Program-made: the position numbers and the translations under genes
Shown here: positions 28,939-36,329 of the stretch, piece after piece
Position numbering within the stretch: position 1 is the stretch's first letter
How the letters are laid out: every line of letters starts with the position of its first letter
The notes under the pieces: model-generated
What the model was told of the DNA's origin: nothing
Database searches by the model: none
Seen by the model: the letters and a program-made list of their open reading frames with translations, nothing else
DNA from: Schlegelella_A sp963778525
Lineage (GTDB): Bacteria; Pseudomonadota; Gammaproteobacteria; Burkholderiales; Burkholderiaceae_C
Reading direction: 5' to 3'
NCBI GenBank assembly: GCA_963778525.1
Contig: CAVZUJ010000003.1
Location: 101,094-165,093 of the forward strand
Length of the DNA stretch: 64,000 bases

Positions 28939-29546
28939 CGCGGTCGCCTTTGGCGCAAGCGGGTGCGGCGAAAGTGGCAGTTCGAGATCGCGTCACCATC
29001 GATTTGCGCGGTCTCCGTCCCGCGGTGGAAGGGCTTGCGCGGAATCGTCGGATAACGGTTGCCGCCCTGGGGCGCGCCGCCCTTGTCCGGATGCTCGGCA
29101 CGTCTTTGGAGCCAGCGTCTCCGTTCGAGCAGGGGCCGGCCACGCCGGACAAGAAGACGCCATTCACCGTGAGGATGTATCGCAGCGACATCGAGCGCGT
29201 GATCGCTCAGTCGCATTCGGTCGGCGCCTCATACGGGACTTACATCGCTGCGCTGCTGGACGGCGCGCCGCCACCGTTGGTCATCGATCCTCAGCGAGCC
29301 ATCGCGGCGCTTGCCCAGTCCACCGACGGCTTGACCGCGATCGCTGCCGATTTGAACGAGCTGATGCGCTCGATCCGCGGCGGCGCGACTCCCTCCGTCC
29401 GCGAGTTTGGCCGCGTCATCGAACAGCTCACTCGCGTCATTCGGCCACATCAGGAAGAGGCCTCCCAACTGATGTTCGAGCTACTGCCCGCGCGGCCACG
29501 ACGCGCCACGAGACGACGGCGCCGTCTTGCGCAGGTCAAATCGTGA
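28905..29546 (+). CDS. MobC-like relaxosome accessory protein (tentative)
   Basis: This 213-residue protein has a central segment (KTPFTVRMYRSDIERVIAQS, YIAALLDGAPPPL) and a helical C-terminal part (LTAIAADLNELMRSI, IEQLTRVIRPHQEE) like small mobilisation proteins that help relaxases bind oriT, and a strongly basic end (RPRRATRRRRR). It overlaps AlpA upstream and the relaxase downstream (GTGA), so all three are co-translated. The assignment rests mainly on position and general composition. Confidence 0.55.
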   Translation: MDAGAPAYIPLTRSPLAQAGAAKVAVRDRVTIDLRGLRPAVEGLARNRRITVAALGRAALVRMLGTSLEPASPFEQGPATPDKKTPFTVRMYRSDIERVIAQSHSVGASYGTYIAALLDGAPPPLVIDPQRAIAALAQSTDGLTAIAADLNELMRSIRGGATPSVREFGRVIEQLTRVIRPHQEEASQLMFELLPARPRRATRRRRRLAQVKS

Positions 29547-30592
29547 GCGATCCGACGCGCATCGACGGCGTTCTCGTTCAATGGGGCGAGCGCCTCTTCT
29601 ATTCGCCCAACCGGATCGTCTATCCGGGAGATCCGCCTCGGCTGGGCTCGAGTCTGGGCAAGCGAGCAGCGGCTATCCGTGCCCGCATCAAGTCGACGGT
29701 GCGGCGCGCGCCCCAGGTCATGGTGAAAGTGACAGGTGGCGGCCGCGGTGCGCGCGCCATTGCCGCGCACATCCGGTACATCTCGAAGAACGGACGCATC
29801 CCGCTCGAAGACGATCGTGGCGCCGTCCGCGAAGGCCCAGAGGTGGTGCAGGACGTTGTCGAGCAATGGCGCTACGCCGGTTCCTTCATCCCTGAGACCG
29901 GGCCGAGACGCGAAGCGTTCAACATCACGCTGTCGATGCCGCACGGCACGGACCCTTTGGCTGTGCAGCGAGCGGCAAGGGAGTTCGCCGAACAGGAGCT
30001 CAAGCAGCATCGTTGGGTCATGGTGTTGCACGACCATCAAGCCAATCCGCACGTCCACATCAGCGTTCGCGCCGAGTCCCGGTCGGGTCAGCGTCTCAGC
30101 CCGCGCAAGGTCGACCTGCATCGTTGGCGCGAGACCTTCGCCGAGCGGCTGCGCAGCTGGGGCATCGAAGCGGAGGCAACCCGACAGGCGTCGCGGGGCG
30201 TATTGCGCAATTCCGTGCCCACGTGGCGCGTCAAAGCGCGCGAGGAAGATCGATTGAGGGGCGACTTCGTGCGTGATCAGGCCGACAAAGAGCCTGGCCG
30301 CGGATACGCCTACGCCGTGAAGGCCTGGCACGAGGTCATCCAAGGCTTGGCTCAATCGGATGTTCCGGGCGATCGGGAGCTGGCGGAAGAGGTCCGTGAC
30401 TATGTCCATGCGTCCACTTTCGTGCGCAAGCACTTGCGGCCGCTGCATCAACAACTGGTCGAACGGCAGCGGAGTGAAAGACAACGAGCGCTGGAAATGG
30501 AACGCAAGCGGGTGCACGACCGTGATCGCGACTGGGTGCAGCTTGCGCCAACTGTGACCCGGACTCGCCCGGATCGTGACATCGAGCGCTAG
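29543..30592 (+). CDS. relaxase / mobilisation nuclease
   Basis: The GTG start at 29543 overlaps the previous stop. The 349-residue protein has AIAAHIRYISKNGRIPLEDDRG, typical of VirD2/MobP-type relaxases, and the HUH metal motif in VLHDHQANPHVHISVRAE. A basic helical C-terminus follows. It should nick oriT and pilot the strand during mobilisation. No coupling protein or type IV secretion genes are in the window, so it needs a helper element. Confidence 0.87.
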   Translation: MSDPTRIDGVLVQWGERLFYSPNRIVYPGDPPRLGSSLGKRAAAIRARIKSTVRRAPQVMVKVTGGGRGARAIAAHIRYISKNGRIPLEDDRGAVREGPEVVQDVVEQWRYAGSFIPETGPRREAFNITLSMPHGTDPLAVQRAAREFAEQELKQHRWVMVLHDHQANPHVHISVRAESRSGQRLSPRKVDLHRWRETFAERLRSWGIEAEATRQASRGVLRNSVPTWRVKAREEDRLRGDFVRDQADKEPGRGYAYAVKAWHEVIQGLAQSDVPGDRELAEEVRDYVHASTFVRKHLRPLHQQLVERQRSERQRALEMERKRVHDRDRDWVQLAPTVTRTRPDRDIER

Positions 30593-30650
30593 TACCTTGA
30601 AGACGGTTGCTGGTCACCTCGTCAAGGTCTCGACGTTGAGGAGATTTACG

Positions 30651-31622
30651 ATGGCAGCAAGGCAATTTCAGCAACTGGGCCTGTTGGGACTGTTGTCGCA
30701 GAAGGAGGCGGGCCAACCGCTCATGCTCGCACTCGATTCGATCGACGAGGATCCGGCGCAGCCACGCAAGGAGTTCGATCCCGAATCGCTGCGCGAATTG
30801 GCCGCCACGATCGCGTTGCGTGGTGTACGGCAACCGATTTCGGTTCGCCCGCACCCAGAGAAACCAAAACGCTGGGTCCTCAACTTCGGCGCGAGGCGCT
30901 TGCGGGCTTCGATCCTTGCAGGCAAGTCCGAGATCCCGGCGTTTGTCGACGCGACGTCGGACAGCTACGACCAGGTGATCGAGAACGAGCAGCGTGAATC
31001 GCTCAAGCCGCTCGAGATGGCGCTTTTCGTGCAGCGTCGGATAGAAGCCGGGGACAGCCAGGCAGAGATCGCCCGGCGGCTCGGCAAGAGTCGGCAGTAC
31101 ATCACCTACGCGACCGGTCTGATCGATGCACCCGACTGGTTGCTGGCGGCGTATCGCGAAGGCCGGTGCAAAGGAATCACCGAGCTCTATGAGCTGAGAA
31201 AGCTATCCGGAGCGCACGACGCCCTTGTCCAGGGCTGGGTCTCGGGTCGTGAAGGGATCACTCGCGAAGACGTTGCTGCTTTTCGGTCGGAGCTAAAGGC
31301 CATCGAGGTCGAAGACAGCGCGGCAAAAGCATCCACCGCAAGTGCCGAGTTCTCGCTGGAGGTGCTCGGAAAGGACGTGCCGGTCGAGGTCGATCCTCTA
31401 GTCATCCCTCCGAAGTCCTCGCGGGGCGCAGGGGCTGCAAAGTCGACTCCTCGGTCCAAGACAACGCGTCTGACAGTGGAGCTCGAGGGACGTCAGTTCG
31501 AGTTGATAACGGACATTGATCCCGGGCGTCTCGGCGAAGTCTTCGTAAGACCGCCTGAAGGCGGAGCGCGGAAGTGCGTGCCAGTGGCAGACCTAAGGCT
31601 CGTTGGCTTCGTGACAGCCTGA
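30651..31622 (+). CDS. ParB/KorB-like DNA-binding protein
   Basis: This 323-residue protein starts at ATG 30651 after GAGGAG. The ParB N-terminal domain is SIDEDPAQPRKEFDPESLRELA through LNFGARRLRASILAGKSEIPAFV, with an ENEQRESLKPLEMA box 2 and a helix-turn-helix AEIARRLGKSRQYITYATGL. There is no ParA partner. The C-terminal part resembles the dimerisation end of KorB-type regulators, so it may regulate the mobilisation genes or stabilise the excised form. Confidence 0.8.
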   Translation: MAARQFQQLGLLGLLSQKEAGQPLMLALDSIDEDPAQPRKEFDPESLRELAATIALRGVRQPISVRPHPEKPKRWVLNFGARRLRASILAGKSEIPAFVDATSDSYDQVIENEQRESLKPLEMALFVQRRIEAGDSQAEIARRLGKSRQYITYATGLIDAPDWLLAAYREGRCKGITELYELRKLSGAHDALVQGWVSGREGITREDVAAFRSELKAIEVEDSAAKASTASAEFSLEVLGKDVPVEVDPLVIPPKSSRGAGAAKSTPRSKTTRLTVELEGRQFELITDIDPGRLGEVFVRPPEGGARKCVPVADLRLVGFVTA

Positions 31623-31984
31623 GCATATGGTCGCCATCGCGAGCAAGCACCACCGCGCCATTGCTTGCTAGGAGCGAAGCCGGCTCGCTCGAAACCCTCG
31701 ACATCAGCCAGAGGCCAGGGCCCCTGCTCTCTCGGCAAGGGCTGCTGCTCGTATTCCTCGGTCTGGCCGTCCCTAGTTGCACCTCGTCCAGCGGCAGGTA
31801 TGCAGCGATTGCGGGCCGTCGACCGCCTCCGGTCTATAGCTGCTATTGCGCAATAAGCGGACGTTGCGCTGGCCTAAGCGACAGTCTCATCCTCGATCCA
31901 GCCTGCTTCGCCGTCATGCCCCGTGGCGTGCGGCATGCGCCGGCGCTACCGTACTACACAGATCTGTTTTATCTCAGGGGCAAC
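31623..31984. other. gene-free stretch between parB-like and kinase genes
   Basis: I see no supported gene here. An imperfect inverted repeat GAGCGA...TCGCTC lies near 31674-31692, without a T-run. The kinase start codon is preceded by CAGGGG. The base composition is lower in GC than the flanking core genes. A frame open through this stretch does not look like protein. Confidence 0.5.
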
Positions 31985-33307
31985 ATGATTGACGACCGGA
32001 TGTCTACGGCGAAACGTTGGCAGGAACGCTGGACGAGCGTCCGAGCAGGCGAGAGCGGCGGCCAAAGCTCGACCCACATCGTCAGGCGCATCGGCGCACC
32101 GAACGACAGCCCTTCATGCTTCTTGAAATCCCTGCATAGCCAAAAGGACATGGAACGTCGCCGGCGCATGTATCGGGAAGTCGCAGCCTACGAAACCCTA
32201 GTCGATCACAAAGGAATCCCGAGGCTGGTCGAATCAAATGTACAAGCGTTCGACGACCTCAGCTTTAAGCTGTACCTCGTCACAGATCTGGTCAATGGGA
32301 TCACGCTTGAGAGGTTCGTCGCGCAGCGCAACGGCGCACCTGTGCCACTTCTCGAGGCCGCCGCATGCGTGATCGAACTACTCGACATCCTCGAGTATTG
32401 CCACTCGAACGAGGTAGTTCACCGCGACATCAAACCCGCAAACATTGTGCTGCGTGAGGGTGAACTCGCATCACCCGTATTGGTTGATTTCGGCCTGTCA
32501 TTCGAGTCCGGTATGGAGGAAGAGGCAGCGGAAGCTGCACAGGCGACCCTACTTAACGTAGAGCTGGGAAACAGGTTCTTACGTCTTCGCGAACTTGGGT
32601 CGCAATCCCTCCATAAGCGGGACCCCCGCAGCGACGTAGCGTGCGTGGCGGGCATTTTCTTTTACCTGCTCACGTTGGAAGCTCCGGTGCACACCGGTCC
32701 AGACCCTCAAGGCGCGTTTGCACATCAACGCGCAGGAGCCAGACGGATGCTGTCCAGCACTGCTAACGAGGACACGCAGATGCGGGTAAGCAGGCTCTTC
32801 GACCGAGCGTTCCAGGAAGCGATCGACGCTCGATATCAGTCTGCCGCAGAGTTACGTGACGCAGTCCGAAGCCTACAGAGCGCTCCGCACACGCTGAACG
32901 GCGAAGAACTGATCGCGCACGTCAAGGCGCGATTAGCTTCATCTGGCCGCGCGAGGCAGGCCGAAGTCCACGGGCAGCTCCGCGCGGGCACTCTAAGTGT
33001 CTACAGAGTCCTGAAGGAACTCGCAGACGAGCTGGGGATGTCCCTTTATGGGTTGGAGGGCCACGATCGCTTCGACTCTGTGTCGCAGGCCTACGCGATC
33101 GTGCCCGGGGGAATCAAGCCGGATCGCGAAGAGGAAATCAGGTTCACGATCACTCGGGTCGGAACGGAGTTCGTGTTCGAGCTCTCCAGTTGCGACGGCG
33201 AGCAGATCGAAGCTGCTCGCATTCCTGTAACGGCTGCCTTGAACGAGGTTGGCGCTGAGCTGCGGCACAGGATCCGCTCGTTTGCCATCCAGAAAGTCCG
33301 CTCTTAG
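31985..33307 (+). CDS. serine/threonine protein kinase with unknown C-terminal domain
   Basis: This 440-residue protein is a stand-alone eukaryotic-like kinase. Likely catalytic elements are the Lys in CFLKSLHSQ, ECO-like REVAAYETL (helix C Glu), HRDIKPANIVL (catalytic loop) and VLVDFGLSF (DFG). The catalytic domain ends near residue 300; residues 310-440 match no family I recognise and have no membrane segment. The N-terminal glycine loop is poorly defined. Alone between mobilisation genes and a cyclase, it could serve signalling or phage defence, but nothing shows its target. Confidence 0.8.
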   Translation: MIDDRMSTAKRWQERWTSVRAGESGGQSSTHIVRRIGAPNDSPSCFLKSLHSQKDMERRRRMYREVAAYETLVDHKGIPRLVESNVQAFDDLSFKLYLVTDLVNGITLERFVAQRNGAPVPLLEAAACVIELLDILEYCHSNEVVHRDIKPANIVLREGELASPVLVDFGLSFESGMEEEAAEAAQATLLNVELGNRFLRLRELGSQSLHKRDPRSDVACVAGIFFYLLTLEAPVHTGPDPQGAFAHQRAGARRMLSSTANEDTQMRVSRLFDRAFQEAIDARYQSAAELRDAVRSLQSAPHTLNGEELIAHVKARLASSGRARQAEVHGQLRAGTLSVYRVLKELADELGMSLYGLEGHDRFDSVSQAYAIVPGGIKPDREEEIRFTITRVGTEFVFELSSCDGEQIEAARIPVTAALNEVGAELRHRIRSFAIQKVRS

Positions 33308-33508
33308 CGCTCTTGGGCGTCCAGCTGACTCGTTTGTACTCGTGCTCCATACGAAGGACAGCTATTTACAGAAGCCGACGTTGAAGGTGGCAAGCCCGAG
33401 CGGCCGCACTTAGTTCTGAAGCCGATGTCCGTCGCCAACCGGTCGACCACCATCCGCCTCAACGAACTGTTGAACCTGCCCAATACATCGCGACAGGGCA
33501 GAGAATGC

Positions 33509-35629
33509 ATGTTTCGATCGACGCAGTTGCCCCCAATGGACGACTCCCCGGCACTGAAGTTCGGCCACTTCGAGCTACAGGCCAACCACCGGCGACTATT
33601 GCGGAACGGCGAGCCCGTGCCGCTAGGGGCGCGAGCGTTCGACGTGCTTCTAGCGCTGGCCGAGCGGCGTGAGCGAATCGTGACCAAGGCCGAGTTGATG
33701 GAGCGGGTCTGGCCCGGCCTGGTGGTCGAGGAAAACAACCTACAGGTCCAGATCAGTTCGCTGCGCAGACAGCTTGGTTCAGATGCGATTGCCACCATCC
33801 CCGGACAAGGCTATCGGTTCACTGCCCGGCTCGCAGGTAACGACGAACCTGGCGCGGCGCTCAGGCAACGACTCGCCGCGATCCTGGCGGCGGACGCGGT
33901 CGGTTATTCACGCCTGATGGCCATCGATGAGCGCACAACCATTGAGGCACTAGAAGCGGCGCGACGTGTGTTTCGCGACCGCATCCAGTCGAATCAGGGC
34001 CGAGTGATTGACACCGCCGGTGACTCCGTGCTTGCGGTATTCGAGACGGCAACCGGCGCAGTGACGGCGGCGCTAGCAGTCCAAGGTGAACTCGACCGGC
34101 TCGTGGCCACTTCGCCCGCTGACCGCATGCGGTTTCGCATCGGCGTACACCTTGGCGACGTGATCGAGAAGTCCGACGGCACGATCTATGGCGATGGCGT
34201 GAACATTGCGGCGCGGCTGCAAGCGCTCGCCGATCCCGGTGGCGTCACGGTGTCCGAGTCGATCCACACCGCCGTGCGCGGGAAGGTCGATGGCGTGTTC
34301 GAAGATCAGGGCGAGCAGCAGGCCAAGAACATCCCTTATCAGGTGCGCACATACAGACTGTCCGCACGAGGACGAGCCAAGGCGGCACCAGAAGCCGATA
34401 CGAAGCTTGTTGCACGCGAGATCGACCTCGCATTGCCCGACAAGCCCTCACTTGCAGTGCTTCCCTTTGCCAACATGTCTGGCGACGCCACACAGGACTA
34501 CTTCGTCGACGGCGTGGTCGACGACATCATCACTGCTCTATCGAGAGTGAGATCGTTCTTCGTCGTAGCCCGTACCTCGAGCTTCACGTACAAAGGCCGC
34601 TCGGTCGACATCAAGCAGGTAGGCCGCGACCTCGGCGTGCGTTACGTGCTCCAAGGCAGTTTTCGCAAGGCAGGCAGCAAGGTGCGAATTGCGGGCGAGC
34701 TGATCGAGGCTCAATCGGAACGCCACATCTGGAGCGAAAGGTTCGAAGGAAGCCTCGACGACATCTTCGAACTTCAGGACCGCATTGCAGCGAGCGTCGT
34801 GGGCGCCATTGAACCAACGCTGCGACTGGCTGAAATCGAACGGGCGCGATCCAAGCCCACCGCCAACCTGGGGGCTTACGACCTCTGTCTGCGTGCTCTG
34901 CCACGTCTGCCTCCCGCTTCGACGAAGGAGGGAAACGACGAAGCGATTGCTTTGTTGACCCGCGCGATCGAAATGGATCCCGGCTACTCGTACGCAAAAG
35001 CCGTATGTGCCTACGCCCACACCCTGCGCAAGCTGCAAACCTGGGCCAGCGACGCGGAGATAGCCGAGGGGATGCGGCTAGCTAGGGAAGCGCTTTCGGA
35101 TCACCGCGACGACCCGGGAACGCTATCCTTTGCAGGGCATGCACTTGCCGTACTCGGCCTCGAGCACGAAGATGCGCTGCGCGCGATCGACCGAGCCCTG
35201 ACGCTCAACCCGAATTCGACCGCCGTTTTGACTCGCGCCGGTTGGATTCGCACCTACATTGGCGATGGCGCCGCCGCGCTCGAATTCTTTCATCGCGCCA
35301 TGCGTCTCAATCCGCTCGATCCAGAGCTCGGCCAGATGCAGACCGGATTGGCCTACGCTTACAGCCGCGCCGGCCGGGATCGGGAGGCACTGGAGGCGGG
35401 GCTCAAGGCTTTGCAAGAAGCACCATCATGGATTCCTGCGCATCTATCGGTCGTGCGCTCGCTCGTTCTTCTCGGGAGGATCAACGAAGCGAGGGCTGCT
35501 GCACAACGCATGCTCAAGCTGTCTCCAGGCATGACCTTGGCGTCGCGGGCGAAGCGAACGCTGTTCCGGGATCAGGCCTTCAAGGAAAGCATCTTGAACG
35601 CACTGCGCGAGGCCGGCGTGCCGGAGTAG
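33509..35629 (+). CDS. winged-helix / class III cyclase / TPR signalling protein
   Basis: This cytoplasmic protein of about 706 residues has, in order, an OmpR-type winged helix (FGHFELQANHRRLLRNGEPV to IPGQGYRFT), a class III adenylate/guanylate cyclase domain (AAILAADAVGYSRLMAIDE, with both metal Asp regions including DTAGDSVLAVF, and YGDGVNIAARLQALADPGG), a TolB/FlgO-like domain (PSLAVLPFANMSGD, DDIITALSRV, YVLQGSFRK) and C-terminal TPRs. Such fusions are common in Burkholderiales and rhizobia. The start is uncertain: the frame opens at 33425, and 33509 has the better upstream AGGG. Whether it makes cAMP needs a test. Confidence 0.8.
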   Translation: MFRSTQLPPMDDSPALKFGHFELQANHRRLLRNGEPVPLGARAFDVLLALAERRERIVTKAELMERVWPGLVVEENNLQVQISSLRRQLGSDAIATIPGQGYRFTARLAGNDEPGAALRQRLAAILAADAVGYSRLMAIDERTTIEALEAARRVFRDRIQSNQGRVIDTAGDSVLAVFETATGAVTAALAVQGELDRLVATSPADRMRFRIGVHLGDVIEKSDGTIYGDGVNIAARLQALADPGGVTVSESIHTAVRGKVDGVFEDQGEQQAKNIPYQVRTYRLSARGRAKAAPEADTKLVAREIDLALPDKPSLAVLPFANMSGDATQDYFVDGVVDDIITALSRVRSFFVVARTSSFTYKGRSVDIKQVGRDLGVRYVLQGSFRKAGSKVRIAGELIEAQSERHIWSERFEGSLDDIFELQDRIAASVVGAIEPTLRLAEIERARSKPTANLGAYDLCLRALPRLPPASTKEGNDEAIALLTRAIEMDPGYSYAKAVCAYAHTLRKLQTWASDAEIAEGMRLAREALSDHRDDPGTLSFAGHALAVLGLEHEDALRAIDRALTLNPNSTAVLTRAGWIRTYIGDGAAALEFFHRAMRLNPLDPELGQMQTGLAYAYSRAGRDREALEAGLKALQEAPSWIPAHLSVVRSLVLLGRINEARAAAQRMLKLSPGMTLASRAKRTLFRDQAFKESILNALREAGVPE

Positions 35630-35850
35630 GAGCAACATCCGAGGAACAAGGGCGGACGCGACCGATGGTGATGTCGGGTTTCGACAAAACCGGCCATCCA
35701 GTGGGCGATCTTGACTGGCTGCATCTAGTCTGACGCCGACATTTGCCTTCGACGGGCGCCCCAGAGTTCCCCTAAGCCGAGCCGACCGCAAACCCCCTCT
35801 TGACGGTCCGGTTCAGTCTGCAGCTCTGTGGACCCGCGATCGAGGGTCTC

Positions 35851-36073
35851 TCAAGACGCTAGCTTGGCGGCCAGAAGTTCGACCTTCCCGATCTTCGGCG
35901 GCTCGCTGAGCAGCGCTGCCGCATTGGCCGTCAGCGCAGCGGCAATGGGACGGTCGAGGTGCGCTTGGCGGCCTGTCTCATCGGCGAACGCTTCGAAGAC
36001 GCCGAACGTCGAGGGGCCGAACTTCAGCGCGAACCATGCGGTCGTGCGCGTCTCAGCGTTGGCAAGTGGCAGC
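35851..36073 (-). pseudogene. remnant of an antibiotic biosynthesis monooxygenase (ABM) family gene
   Basis: The frame encodes TTAWFALKFGPSTFGVFEAF, ETGRQAHLDRPIAAAL and EPPKIGKVELLAAKL, the second two thirds of a roughly 100-residue ABM-domain protein (YgiN-like quinol monooxygenases). The N-terminal strand is missing: upstream of about 36073 the sequence stops matching and no start is found in a family-like context. It is probably a truncated leftover of an insertion or deletion. Confidence 0.6.
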
Positions 36074-36329
36074 GCCACAGAGCATGTTCTGAGAAGAAGT
36101 TGCATCCGGTGACCGGGCCCACAGCCAGGCCTCGCCTGGGATGCGTGACATTCGAAGCTCCCACGCGTAGTCTGAAGGTCCGGTCTTGGTGATCGCCCTC
36201 ATCGGGACACCGGGAGTGAACGTCTGCAGAAGTCTGAAGCGGGTGCTCGGCCGGCGACTGCGCCCTGAACTCCCCTTTCGGCCGGATTGCAGTCATTGAG
36301 GGCAGGGCAGGGCGCCTCGACCCCAGTTG

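Noticed and set aside
26893..36329. Self-transmissible conjugative element
   Set aside because: A relaxase is present but no type IV secretion, coupling protein or replication genes; mobilisable is the most that can be said.
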